In this document: positions 48,301 to 58,756 of the stretch, one piece after another
How the letters are laid out: the number at the start of each line of letters is the position of its first letter
Position numbering within the stretch: the first letter of the stretch is position 1
Position numbers and translations under genes: made by a program
Notes under the pieces: model-generated
Seen by the model: only the letters and a program-made list of their open reading frames with translations
Told to the model about the DNA's origin: nothing
Databases searched by the model: none
Source: Nymphalis io
Lineage: Eukaryota > Arthropoda > Insecta > Lepidoptera > Nymphalidae
Direction of reading: 5' to 3'
Length of the DNA stretch: 64,000 nt
Assembly (NCBI RefSeq): GCF_905147045.1
Contig: NC_065891.1
Coordinates: 12,533,001-12,597,000 of the forward strand

Positions 48301-51300
48301 ACGCTACGCGACCTAGATTATTCTATCGGGTGCAGCGGCTATTATCACAATACAAGACATGTTGAGTGCAAATTGATTTTACATCTTGTTCGCAATGGAC
48401 TATTGGATATTATCTGATGTCATTCCCAAAACAAACAATAACTACAGTATCTTTAAAAAAAACTAAAACTTTTTTGTTTTATTTTTTTAATTGACTGGAC
48501 TGTTGGTATAGTGTCCCATTTCAAATATAAAAAAAACAAATACCATATAAATGGATTGTGTTGTTAAAAAATTTTCGTTGCCATACGAACTGTTGAAAAC
48601 GTATCGATTGTAACATTAATTTTACGCATAACCGTACAATGTTTTGCGAGTCGTCGATCGCCCTTTGAATAAGACGTTCATCAATCGAGTGTATTAAATT
48701 GCATAATAATAAAAATAGTGTTACTGTTATTTTAAATTTATTACGTGACAGTTATAAATGGCTTCCAATTTATGTCGTTCGATGTTTGTAAGTATAATAT
48801 TATATTGTTGAGTTTTGGTGTTATTTAATTTTACAAAAATTAAAAAATATATACTTCAATTATAATAAAGTACGAAACGTTGTGATAATGTTTGATAAAT
48901 TAATCTGCTGAGATAATAATAATAATATCCTGGGACATTATTCACACACGGCCATCTGATCCCACACTAAGCGAGCTTGTATTATGGAAAGCAGACCACT
49001 GATACTATATACTACTTTTCTTTTATAAATTCATATTTATATAGATAATTACACCCAGACTCAGGACAAACAGATGTCTGTTCTGGGTGGGAATCGAACC
49101 TACAACCTTCGGCGTGAAAGGTACCTACCAACCACGCCAACAAGAAACAACACTATGTGTAAAAAACACTTTTTATAAATGTAAATTTAATTGGATGACT
49201 AAAGTTGCAGATTTTATTTCTATTTAGAAGCAACATAATTTGAAAAGATTATCTTTAACAGCCAGTTTCTAAACGAATAAATAAATAATAATCAATCATC
49301 TGAACATAATCGCTTAACTCACCGAAATGTTAATTACCTTCTAAGAAACCAAATTTGGTTGAATTTGTTCGTTAATTTCCTTTAATGAACAAATTTTCAT
49401 TTAATTAATTCTTAATGGGTTGATTCGTTAATCTTTCATTGGATGACTTTTCAGAAACATACCCATACCCACACAAGTGATACAAGAAAAGTAAATAAAT
49501 TGTAGATGTAGGTAATAATTGCAGTGCTTCTTGCATCACAAGTTTAAATGGAGCTTGAATGATACGAATAAAAAAGTGTTATAGTGAGATTAGAAAATTA
49601 GAAAATCGTCGAAAACATACGAAATAGAAGATGACAGTAAAAAAGGTTAGGTTAGGTTAGTTTATTTTTACGTTTGTCCTTCAAATACTTTTATTTGAAT
49701 TACCAACAATTTTAAATGTTTTCTTCAAGTCTATACTACCCCAGTTCGAATTTAAATGTTGCCAACGCTTCACTACCGCACATAAACAACTATCTTTCTT
49801 GCAACATGCAAGAAATTGTCTATAATATTTACAGATTAACGTACGATAATTTGTAATAGGTTTATATTAATCAATTTCTTTTGTCCGTCGTGTCAATGGT
49901 CAATACGGACAGGAACTGTACATGTCCGTTACAGCAAGCCACACAAGCTCTCAGTTCAAAACTCGGAGCGCTAATGAATTTGTTAGGCGGCGTGGATCGG
50001 GCAGTCAGATCGAGATTGTATATACATTGTTTGTATTTTTAATTACGGCTATTAAATTTAGTATATATAAAATTATAGTTGTTGTATTTAAAATATTAAT
50101 TGATCAGAGATTGTTTTTATTATTTATTTTGAGGTTTGTTTGTTAATTTTTCTATCGACATATTTTAGAAATCGTGTTTTCATAACATATGGGCATTAGT
50201 ATATAATATTAATTTTGTTGGATTTAATACAAATGCACTTTTAATGATAGATTTTAATGATCGATAAGGTTAAATATTACAAAAAAGTACTGATCAACGA
50301 AAACAAAAGACATCAATAATAAAAAATTAGAATATTTTATAGTGATATCTAGAAGTGCATACGTAATAATTGTCTGCAAGACGAATATCTTTCTCTATTT
50401 ATTCGTATATTTTGAATGACCCTTTTATATGAATAAAATGATCATTCAATAATGCTCGTAAGAGACTACTTGAATAAAGTATGTTTTTCTTTGATTTATA
50501 TATTTGATATTTATTTGCTTGAAGGTAAGGAAAGATAAATAGCAACTGCGTTCATTGACATTTCATGTACAAATTTTAAAAATCATTTATATATATATAT
50601 TTCACATAATATTCATCTATTATTATAAATAATTATTATAAATATTACATATGTAATTTTTTACTTATTTTGACATATATGTAATTAATTGTTTTTTTTT
50701 TAAATTTTGTTACTGCTTAAATTTATCGTTTGTTATCAGCAAAGGTTGATTGGTTTATGTATTTATATTATTTCCTTACCTAATTGTTTCCTTAATAAAG
50801 AATCTTCTTTTTACGTCACGTGGGTGCCATTATATGCTATTATTTAACATTTAAACTTTGTAATCTTATATTTGTGAAGTATGTGCAGCGGTGGTAGCAG
50901 TACATTTAATGTAACTTTATAAATTATATTCGTAAATATCTTCTTATTGCTGTTACTGTACTTTTACTATTATCATGGAACTGCCTGCTATTACTGCCTC
51001 GTTGGTTTAATGGCTAGCTTTAATACCACAGATCCTGTACTTTTAAGTTCAAATCTTGGGTCGAAATATAATCAAATTATTGGGTTTTTCCGTCTAGAAA
51101 TTCTCAGTAAGCTCCCGTTCCTCGCAAAGCATCTTAAGCCGTTGGTCCTGCGCCTGAACTCTCTTCGGTCGTATTAATTTTGCCTTCCCATCGGATTGTG
51201 TAGGACGCATCTGTGGTGCGTACATGCTTGTGCACTATGTCTGGGGCAGTTAATATAACTCTTGAATCTGGCCGTCTTGGCCGAAATCGGTCAGGAAGGC

Positions 51301-54300
51301 ATTCTTCTTTACATACATAATAAAATTACTTAAAATTGAATAGTGCTACAAATAAATTACGTATCTTTATTACATTCAAAATATATACGGAATATAATAA
51401 CAATATTAATACCTTGGTCACGTTCCGTTACACGTTAATGCAATTCATGAAATCTGTTTGTATACATCGATTGAATTATTAAATGCCTCATGCCCTCAGT
51501 TCCTACAAACATATTATAATATGTTTGTAACGTTTCAAGAGTTAATTTCCATTTTTTAGATAATATAAAATGTACTATATGTATATTATAAATATTTATA
51601 TACTAAATTTAATTTTCAACCTCGATCAAACTTTATTGAATTAAAATGTATTTGGGCGTGATAATGAAATGAAAGTGAATTGAAATTTGAATACGCAAAG
51701 TGTAGCTCTAAATCTTTTGTCCCCCAAGTAGTTCTTCTGTTAATAATAATAATGTCCTCCAGACCGATTTCGGCCACGGAAGCCGGAAGCGGATCTCAAA
51801 AGAGAGATTAGCCAACTACGCAGGAGATATTATAGTGCATAAGTGTGTGCGCAAACACAAGTGCGTTCTCTATTGCCTAACTCTCATAATCCGATGGGAC
51901 GGCAATCCGACACGACTGGAAAGAGTTTAGGCGCAGGACCAACGGCTTTACGTGCTTTCCGAGGCACGGGAGTGTACAAAATTCCAACTAATAGACTCCG
52001 GGCTGCTACTGAGAATTTTCTGACAAAAAAACCCAATTACTTTTTATTGACCCGACCTGGGAATTGAACCCAGGTCTGCGGCCTTACATCAAGGCACTAG
52101 ACCAATGAGGCAGTCAAAACGAGGCCTTCTGTTATATTTTGTTCGGTGCGATATACTTACAACGGGCTCGACTTTAGTAATAAATGAAAACGACTGTTAA
52201 GGAAAATTCTATAACTTGCACATTGCTATTACATATTTTGTTCGTTTCGAAATAGTTCCATCTTGTCAGATCTAGAATAAAAAAATACGTCCTTAAATCA
52301 ACTTTCCATAAATGTCACGCTGCTGGCAAAAGCCACCTCTTCTGTAACAGACAAGGATCACGAGATATTATTATTCTTCTTAATTAAGCATCAGAAGATT
52401 TATAGTTTTTATTAGTGTGAGCTGGCACGATGAAATCCATTTGAACTGATTTTTTGTTTAGCTTGTATAGCTAAATATATATTAGGTCCTTACATATGAA
52501 ATTAGCGTTTTGTAGTACTGACCACTTTGATCTGAAATATCTCCGCTTTGGTTAAGAATTCCAAATTCAAATGTATACATTCATTTAGCTGGTACATTTG
52601 AGATTTAAAAACAGTCATTCATTTGTTTTTTCCTCATTATTTTTTACTTTGGCGTTGCTTATTACCGCATAATGGAAAACATGAAATGTCGGTATATTTA
52701 CGAGTACGAGTTCTACCGTGGCACCAGTGCTGCAGAAACAGCTCGAAGGATTAATGATGTGTACAGCGCTGATGTCGCAAAAGAAAGCACGGCACGTTTT
52801 TGGTTTCAACGTTTTCGTTCTGGAAATTTCGACCTTCAGAACCAACCCCGTGGGCGGCCGGAGACCAAAGTGGAAAATGAAGAATTAAAGGCTATTGTGG
52901 AAGGAGATCCATCACAAAGCACTTTAGAGATAGCTGCAGGCTTCGGAGTAAGTGATAAAACTGTATTAATCCACTTGAAGCAAATCGGAAAAGTAAAAAA
53001 TCTTGAACGATGGGTACCTCATGAATTGAGTGAATCGAACTTGCAAACACGCGTCGACTGCTGTGTTAGTTTGCTCAACCGACACAATAATGAAGGGATT
53101 TTAAATCGAATCATTAATTGTGATGAAAAGTGGATACTGTACGATAATCGGAAGCGCTCGTCGTAATGGCTGAACCCTGGAGACCCAGGAAAATCCTGCC
53201 CTAAACGAAAATTGACTCAGAAAAAGTTACATACATTACAACACAAGAGTGTTTGGTGGACTAACCCCGTTATCGCTTACTACAGCTTTCTAAAATCTAG
53301 CCAAACGATTACGACGATTTTAGCAACTGAAAACCATGAAGGAAGAACTAGCTACTAAGCAACCGAGATTGGTCAATCGCTCTAGGCCACTGCTGCTTCA
53401 CGACAACGCAAGACCACACACTGCACAACAAACAACCACTAAGTTAGACCAGCTACAATTAGAATGTCTGCGACATCCACCGTACTCCCGGGACCTTGCT
53501 CCAACAGATTACCATTTTTTCCGGAATTTGGACAACATACAATAAATTACAAGGAAAAAAATTCAACTCCGATGCGGCAGCCTCGGACCGCCTTCAAAGA
53601 GTTTATTGATTCTCGCCCCCATGGTTTTTTTAGTAAAAGGATCAATGAACTACCTATGAGATGGCAAAAGTGCATAGATAACAACGGATGCACCGATGCA
53701 CTTCATCAACAACGGCAGTTCTAACAAATATGTTCATCAACTTTGTGAATATTTCACATAATATTTACTTTGTATACAAAATAAAGCAGAAACTAAGCAC
53801 CTATTCCTTTCCTGTAGTACCCCTATGTCTGTATGTGACCACTCGGAGTATGAGTAATTGATTGGTGTCCTCGTTGTTATACATTTACTCAAATTCAATT
53901 TATGTCTACTTAAAGTACACATAGTAATTTTCATTGACCTTTTATCACCATCAAGTGTTTTAATGAATATTGATTTTTTATTATTTAAGCTGGTTGAAAT
54001 TGCTATTTTGTTACTAATTTTTTTACATTTAATGTAAACCTGCTGAGCGGTAGAATAACTTTGATAAAATAATAGGAGCTTGCAAAAAGCTGTATTACCA
54101 GGAAATATTTTAATTTCAGGCAAATGTTACTCACATTTTTCAAAGAAGAGGCAATGAAAATCACATACACGCTCGTGCCTCCGAGGCACACTCCCGCCAT
54201 GGCGTAATCAACAAAGTGTCTGTAAACAAGTAAGCTATATCAAAATCAAGGCATGAATATTTATAATTTATTGACAACATGAACAAAAAAATAATAGAAT

Positions 54301-56977
54301 AGGGACACTGTAGGGCTATTATGTACGAACAAACTCGAAACTCACCACAGAAAACGCCCGTAAAATGTCAGAAAGTGATATGCTTTGACCATAATAATTT
54401 TATCATTTCAAGAATACATGCATTAAAATAGTATATCACCATAAGTCGGTCAACATTTCACGGATGGGTTATGAAGCGAGTTCTTACAGAATCGCGCTAC
54501 AGTCGTTTAAATATTGAATTCAATTATTTCATGTAGATTTACTTGAAGATTTATTCAGAAGATATATATGGATCTGGCGATAGAATATATTATATTGTAG
54601 ACGTATTGGGTTAAAATATAAAGCTTGTTTTCAAAATATATTATCTTCATTTACAATACAACTTACAAAACATACTGTTTCATATAAAGCCACCCTAATT
54701 TTACTTCGAAACGTCCATTAATAATTTTGCAGACAATCAAAATGCCATTCTTTAGAATTCATAATGAATAACATATATTTTATTCAAGATCATTGGTGGA
54801 GCAATGCAGTCACGTCAATTTAATATTAAGGTTGTTTATTTAACTTACTCCCCTCGCTATTGGAATAGACTATAATATGATATCTACTACTAAAATAATG
54901 TGTAAGATTACAACTTCCATCTTTATTAAGGAGAAATATCATCAGGCGTGAAATGAGTCAAGTTGCTTCAAATTTGAGCGACGCCATATCAGTTGTAGGA
55001 GTTGTATGTTAGTTTATTCTATTCAAAATAAATTACCTTATGGTCACCCCATTATCATTATTTTTTTTATATACTCTGAGGACGCTAATAAGCATAAACA
55101 TTTTAAGTGGAAATATTTATAACATTCATTTCATCATCAGGAAATATTCAAGGTTTATTTCATAAGCTGTTCACTGTATCTATATAGACGATGCTTCAGC
55201 GCTCGATCGTTGCCCTCAGTTACAGTAGCCGAGGACATTAATCATAAAGTGATTTATGCTGATAAAGAGACAAGGAGATAATAACTTCATCGGCAATAAA
55301 CCAAGCGAATAACAAAAAAAGTAAATAGAGAACTTTTTGTTTCAAATAACGACTCGTATAATCATTAAAATTGCTATTGAATTTTATAATTACAAGCTAA
55401 TTTATGCAGATATAAATCAAACGCAGTTCATAATAAGTTATGCATAATTAAATATTAATAATTGTTCTTTACAGGTATTTAATTGTAAGTGAATTATTTT
55501 TTTAATTTTAATCGCCTACAATTAAAACAGTAGTTTTTATCGCCGATTTCGTTGTTGATTCATTAGTTCAATGAATTTAAGCCGTTAAGTCTCGTTTGTT
55601 ATAAAAACATCGTATTTTTTCATACTTCGATGATGATTTATGTTAATCGATTTTGTTCACGATGGCTATTTACAAAGTAAACTGGCACATTGACATATTA
55701 TTGTGTTTGTGTGTGCAAATTTAAGTGCTATTTTATTCCTCCACTCTCATAATCTCATGGGAGTGATAAGGATAATTCATGAATGTTTTGTGTAAAATGG
55801 GTAAAATAAGATGATGATTGCTTAAAATTTCGAAAAAATATGCCGACTGATAGCTTTACACCATTAGAGTTATATGTATAATATTACTACTGGCTGCACT
55901 AGCTTACTTAATTCTGGCTTAATTAATTAATAGATAGAGCATTAAGTGTCGATGTTTATGTAAATATCTGCCGGTTTGCGTTCAGAGAGTCTGAGTACGG
56001 TTCCAGGGTTATTTTATAAGTGGCCGCTGACGTTGAAGTGTGTTGTGTGTTGTGTTCATATATACATTTACTCTCTTTAGATATTTTTAATAAATAATAA
56101 TAATAATGTCCTCCAGACAGATTTCGGCTACGACGGCCGACAATCTCAAGAGAGATTAGCCAACTACGCAGGAGATATTATAGTGCGCAAACACAGGTGC
56201 TCTCTCTATTCCCTAACTCTCATAATCCGATGGGAAAGAGTTCAGGCGCAGGACCAATGGCTTTACGTGCTAATAAAATATGTATACTAGATTAACAACA
56301 ACCTCAAAAAGATATGTATATCTAATACAGTTTCATTCCTTATCAAATACAAATGACTCGCTAAGCTTTAAACAAATCTTGACATTAAACTTTTATGATA
56401 GAGATCAAATTTTGTCCTTGAGTCAACAAAAAAGCAATGACATTCTTAATACAGATAATTAATTTATTTAATTAACTTATCACTCTCAGTAATAAATTTT
56501 AGCTTTATATTATACTAGCAGATTATTAATTATTTATTTGATTAATATAAATAATTTATATAGTTATTAAGTGGTTGTTTTTATTATCTGAATTAAAAGC
56601 AAGATATATGATGATTTCTATTAAACTTTTGATGAAAGGGACATTAACAACTTTCTAACCTTCCTTAACTTTCTCAGAGAGAAGTGTTTGAAAGAAAAAC
56701 TTACCAACTTTTTACTGATCCAACTAGGAATTCAGAAATTCCAAACCCAAAATCACGGGATCTACTTCTTCGCAACCTTATTAGATAGCCACTAGATAAA
56801 CGAGATAAGTTGTATATAAACATGATATAAAATAATTTTTTATAACAAATAATACCTTACGAATTCCGAGTATGACCTTAAATTTTTCGGTCCATGTTTA
56901 AATACCTCCACACATGTGTCAGTGTAGGTGAGGTAACCTCTACGGCATTCCTTGCATATGTCCCTTGATGTTTGTAC
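39114..56977 (-). CDS. SLC36-type amino acid transporter (5' partial)
   Basis: Six exons on the - strand, in coding order: 56977-56856, 54219-54135, 45919-45675, 44472-44260, 40397-40228, 39355-39114 (1077 bases, 358 residues plus stop). All splice sites and phases agree. The protein matches the C-terminal three quarters of SLC36/PAT proton-coupled amino acid transporters. In order it shows a polar stretch with CKECRRGY, FVDYAMAGVCLGG, LLVPLILFTQVRHLKFLVPF, FAMEGINVVMPVENEM (the family ENEM motif), LFGYMKYGNDVLGSVTLNLP, IAVFFTYFLQMYAPMDI and VPDLEILIGLVGAIFFS. About eight to nine hydrophobic segments are visible. SLC36 proteins move small neutral amino acids with protons across plasma or lysosomal membranes. 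Insect relatives include pathetic and CG1139, and which orthologue this is cannot be decided. The first 100 or so residues are missing, including the GTGI/L motif. Introns of up to 8.2 kb hold many repeats. Confidence 0.88.
40228..40397 (-). CDS. SLC36 penultimate exon
   Basis: Encodes LALTAKILVAIAVFFTYFLQ, then MYAPMDILWMRLKGKISQRY. Acceptor ttattttcag, donor gttagt, phase 1 at the end. Confidence 0.9.
40533..40855 (-). mobile_element. Family C SINE, diverged, in SLC36 intron
   Basis: Body gtcctcctgaccgatgtcag, then agagattagccaactgcgcg; damaged head gggtcttgaacccaagttct. The last part of the head is lost. Confidence 0.82.
41040..41115. repeat. ggcccc-type dispersed repeat scrap
   Basis: gggccggatttagagcactg followed by gaggcccctggagatctgg. 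It resembles the ggggcccgtagc flank of the minisatellite composites. Confidence 0.35.
41116..41725. other. SLC36 intron, AT-rich
   Basis: No repeat or exon recognised. Confidence 0.35.
41727..42028 (+). mobile_element. Degraded family A SINE in SLC36 intron
   Basis: Head gagccaagatggcccagtat, B box replaced by atccaaacccagggaagcac, body and 3' end (acagactgttgc) recognisable but with many changes. Confidence 0.75.
42345..42640 (+). mobile_element. Decayed RTE-like LINE 3' end
   Basis: Frames preserve pieces such as AMERA, VRPPARWSDGLRKV and GEAYVQQ. These match the C-terminal end of RTE-clade reverse-transcriptase ORFs. The usual tatgtccagcagtagacg is followed by a short gatgatgat tail. Stops and frameshifts interrupt it. 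Confidence 0.65.
42641..43276. other. SLC36 intron, AT-rich
   Basis: Nothing recognised apart from a short acacacac run near 43180. Confidence 0.35.
43277..43571 (+). mobile_element. Full-length family B repeat in SLC36 intron
   Basis: Complete from tggtggtagggctttgtgca to cctattctataaaaaaaaaa. It is one of the least diverged copies and nearly the reverse complement of 38106-38400. Confidence 0.92.
43572..44259. other. SLC36 intron, AT-rich
   Basis: A 62-codon frame (43951-44139) is AT-driven. Nothing else seen. Confidence 0.35.
44260..44472 (-). CDS. SLC36 exon with ENEM motif
   Basis: Acceptor tatattctcag, donor gtgagt. Encodes TAIFAMEGINVVMPVENEMA, then NTTMGLVASLYAVVGLFGYM and GSVTLNLPENE. 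It starts after a split serine codon and ends in phase 2. Confidence 0.93.
44473..45674. other. SLC36 intron, unique sequence
   Basis: No recognised repeat or RNA gene over 1.2 kb. Confidence 0.35.
45675..45919 (-). CDS. SLC36 exon with core membrane segments
   Basis: Encodes IFDYFFPAQSYPVEVYCAIL, then LVPLILFTQVRHLKFLVPFS and the rest of the next segment, ending EWPLFL. Donor gtaagg, phase 2. Confidence 0.93.
45947..46228 (+). mobile_element. Family A SINE in SLC36 intron
   Basis: Head gagatggctcagtggtaaga, B box gggttcaaacccggg, body to aggccttagcc. The last 30 or so bases are missing. Confidence 0.87.
46229..47208. other. SLC36 intron with one tRNA-head-like scrap
   Basis: 46680-46735 resembles a reversed SINE head (gcctcgcgatctgcggtctt, then gccactatagctacgaggcg). 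The rest shows nothing. Confidence 0.35.
47209..47495 (-). mobile_element. Family B repeat in SLC36 intron
   Basis: Reverse copy from tagaataggaaggcggacga to cgagcttgcacttttgccct. Moderately diverged. Confidence 0.88.
47630..47758 (-). mobile_element. Family B fragment in SLC36 intron
   Basis: Reverse 5' part only: cactggctcactcaccattg through gcgcaaagctctaccaccc. Confidence 0.85.
47759..48928. other. SLC36 intron, AT-rich
   Basis: Holds a 90-codon open frame at 48145-48417 with no recognisable family. No repeats recognised. Confidence 0.35.
48929..49145 (-). mobile_element. Family D SINE in SLC36 intron
   Basis: Reverse copy of the 14331-14582 element: cctgggacattattcacaca, ggccatctgatcccacacta, gactcaggacaaacagatgt, gtgggaatcgaacctacaac, accacgccaac. 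Confidence 0.85.
49146..50990. other. SLC36 intron with a small GC-richer patch
   Basis: 49880-50020 is more GC-rich than its surroundings and includes a 30-codon plus-strand stretch from the ATG at 49922 (MSVTASHTSSQFKTRSANEF). It could be an alternative exon or promoter but has no decisive signals. (ttagg)3-like ggttaggttaggttag lies at 49645-49660. Confidence 0.3.
50991..51302 (+). mobile_element. Family C SINE in SLC36 intron
   Basis: Forward copy with head ctgcctcgttggtttaatgg, damaged B box taagttcaaatcttgggtcg, and body (attctcagtaagctcccgtt, aaagcatcttaagccgttgg) to gccgaaatcggtcaggaagg. Confidence 0.85.
51303..51751. other. SLC36 intron, AT-rich
   Basis: Nothing recognised. Confidence 0.3.
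51752..52118 (-). mobile_element. Full-length family C SINE in SLC36 intron
   Basis: Reverse copy from gtcctccagaccgatttcgg to cactagaccaatgaggcagt. B box gggaattgaacccagg. It has a 10-base local duplication near 51781 (gccggaagcgg). Confidence 0.92.
52480..53724 (+). mobile_element. Mariner element, cecropia type, 3' truncated
   Basis: A TA target dinucleotide (52480-52481) is followed by a 5' inverted terminal repeat beginning ttaggtccttacatatgaaa at 52482, then a transposase remnant from 52672. No reverse complement of the terminal repeat is visible downstream to 54130, so the 3' end is missing. It lies in the SLC36 intron, opposite to the gene. Confidence 0.92.
52672..53724 (+). pseudogene. 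Mariner transposase, interrupted
   Basis: The frame opens at 52672 and gives 164 residues. These include the DNA-binding helix-turn-helix region (YEFYRGTSAAETARRI), ARFWFQRFRSGNFDL, the WVPHEL linker and INCDEKW, whose Asp (about residue 151) is the first catalytic residue of the DD34D triad. It stops at 53164-53166 where taa stands in place of the expected Gln codon before Trp-Leu. Downstream, other frames retain LLHDNARPHTA (second Asp), HPPYSRDLAPTDYHFF (third Asp, 34-residue spacing) and LPMRWQKCIDNNG. Several indels separate them. The normal enzyme cuts and pastes the element at TA sites; this copy cannot. Confidence 0.92.
53725..54134. other. SLC36 intron, AT-rich
   Basis: No mariner 3' terminal repeat and no other element recognised. 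Two - strand frames here extend out of the exon at 54135-54219 or are chance. Confidence 0.4.
54135..54219 (-). CDS. SLC36 short exon
   Basis: Encodes HFVDYAMAGVCLGGTSVYVI, then FIASSLKN. Acceptor cttgtttacag, donor gtgagt, ends in phase 0 directly before IFDYFF of the next exon. Confidence 0.9.
54220..56104. other. SLC36 intron, AT-rich
   Basis: Nothing recognised over 1.9 kb. Confidence 0.35.
56105..56272 (-). mobile_element. Family C SINE fragment in SLC36 intron
   Basis: Reverse body only, gtcctccagacagatttcgg to ccaatggctttacgtgct. The tRNA-like head is absent. Confidence 0.87.
56690..56812 (-). mobile_element. Old tRNA-headed SINE scrap
   Basis: Weak reversed head: ctgatccaactaggaattc, then tagccactagataaacgaga. 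Family uncertain, possibly C. Confidence 0.35.
56856..56977 (-). CDS. SLC36 first visible exon
   Basis: Encodes VQTSRDICKECRRGYLTYTD, then TCVEVFKHGPKNLRSYSEFV. Acceptor atggtttcag, donor gtatta, phase 2 at the end. SLC36 proteins have about 100 further residues before this point. No exon carrying them was found up to 64000. Confidence 0.82.
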
Positions 56978-57166
56978 CTGAAACCATAAAAGATAACATT
57001 ATATTTATATATATCTTGAACATTATTTTACGTTTAAATATTCGTATAATATTTATAAATTAAAACTGTGTTTTACGTGTTACATTACATGTATAATATG
57101 CTTTATTAAAATTAATGTCGACTACGTTCGTTTAGTGACTAGATATAAGGTTGCCTGATTCATATT

Positions 57167-57320
57167 CATAAGATGGATTTTTATTAGCTCGACCTGGGAA
57201 ATCCCAGTCCATCTTATGATCGGCAGTAAGACCTGAAGAAGAGAAGAGAAGGAACACCTTGGTGAAATAAGCCTCAAACCTTCAAGAGTAGAGGAGGTGT
57301 TGCCCAGTAATAGGTCATTT
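57167..57320 (+). repeat. Small stem-loop and degraded SINE scrap
   Basis: cataagatgga at 57167-57177 pairs with tccatcttatg at 57208-57218. Downstream pieces gaaataagcctcaaaccttc and gttgcccagtaataggtcat resemble the 3' end of family A. Confidence 0.45.
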
Positions 57321-57450
57321 ACTTCAAAAGTAATGTTAAAAGCATTGAATAAAGATTTTGATTCGATTTTATCATAAGTATTTTTTGAAGATGCTGTTAT
57401 ATATATATTAATTGAACAGGTTTATTTATTTTGCTCGAATTTGCTTTCAG

Positions 57451-57987
57451 AACTTCCGTTATCTATCCGTTAACATAGAAGTTAGAATATACAAACAATG
57501 TACAATATAATATTTAAAGTAATATTTTGACTGAGATATCATAAGCAAGTCAAAACTTCTGAAGTTGAAACATTAGTTATCTGTTCTCCATCTAGGCAAC
57601 TACGATAAGAGGGAGTTATATATATAAAGAACTTCCGTTATCTATCCGTTAACATAGAAGTTAGAATATACAAACAATGTACAATATAATATTTAAAGTA
57701 ATATTTTGACTGAGATATCATAAGCAAGTCAAAACTTCTGAAGTTGAAACATTAGTTATCTGTTCTCCATCTAGGCAACTACGATAAGAGGGAGTTATAT
57801 ATATAAAGAACTTCCGTTATCTATCCGTTAACATAGAAGTTAGAATATACAAACAATGTACAATATAATATTTAAAGTAATATTTTGACTGAGATATCAT
57901 AAGCAAGTCAAAACTTCTGAAGTTGAAACATTAGTTATCTGTTCTCCATCTAGGCAACTACGATAAGAGGGAGTTATATATATAAAG
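57451..57987 (+). repeat. Three exact tandem copies of a 179-bp unit
   Basis: Units at 57451-57629, 57630-57808 and 57809-57987 looked identical on inspection. Each starts aacttccgttatctatccgt and contains the palindrome aacttctgaagtt and a tatatata run at its end. No open frame. Confidence 0.95.
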
Positions 57988-58029
57988 ATATAAATAGGTA
58001 CAATTACTTATATATATTTTCACAATATT

Positions 58030-58205
58030 GCTCTTCTTGTTCCGTTTTGAAGGGTGAATGAGCCAGTGTGACAACAGGCAAGAGGGACATAACATCTTAG
58101 TTCCCGAGGTCAATGGCTCATTGGTGATGAAAGGGATGGTTAATATTTTTTGCAATGCCTATAAGTGTATCATCAGGTGTCCCACTTGCCTACGTATACT
58201 ATAAA
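58030..58205 (+). mobile_element. Family B 3'-half fragment
   Basis: From ttccgttttgaagggtgaat through aacatcttagttcccgaggt to atcaggtgtcccacttgcct. Confidence 0.8.
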
Positions 58206-58756
58206 AAATGTATTTGTAAACCACGATTTCTTATTCACATGGAAAACCAAGACAGAATAATGACTCAATTATATTTAATTATTAATTATCTATGAAATTT
58301 AATTGTATGAAAAGTGCAAGTACTGATACTGAACAACTTTTTGATATCCGAACCAGTTGAAATTTAAATTTATGTTAACGATTCAAAAGTGCTTGCTATA
58401 TATATACTTTATTTAAAAATCTTCTTAAATAAAGTATATTCTGAATTTGATGTTTACATTGTGTAGGAAATACTCGTTGACATTAGCCGCGTCTCATATT
58501 AAGGAAACAATGTTGCAGAACCTGCCGCAGAAAAAGCTTAAGCGAGCAACGATGGAAGTATTTGCCATCAATACTAAATATCTTTGTCCCGTTTGCAGTT
58601 GCATCTATTGTCTAACAAAACTATATTTAATTTTTTTTAAAGAGTAACATATGAGTTGTAGATTCTTGTAGATTCTTCTAGGTGTAAATTATATAACACC
58701 CTTGGTTGCTTTACACTTGATATAATTCTGTAAGATGATAATCTGTGACATTCATT
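58206..58756. other. Upstream region of SLC36 exons, mostly unique
   Basis: Contains the small hairpin and a 66-codon open frame at 58447-58647 (KETMLQNLPQKKLKRATMEV) that I cannot assign to a family. Confidence 0.3.
58402..58439. repeat. 15-bp perfect hairpin
   Basis: atatactttatttaa (58402-58416) is matched by ttaaataaagtatat (58425-58439) across an 8-base loop. It is AT-only in effect and could be chance in such DNA. Confidence 0.6.

Noticed and set aside
48145..48417. 90-codon open frame in an SLC36 intron
   Set aside because: No recognisable family or splice signals, and it lies in AT-rich intron sequence.
49645..49660. Interstitial telomere sequence (ttagg)n
   Set aside because: Only about three units; too short to indicate a telomere-related event.
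58447..58647. Possible N-terminal SLC36 exon
   Set aside because: Neither strand encodes the GTGI/L region or a hydrophobic first segment expected of the family.
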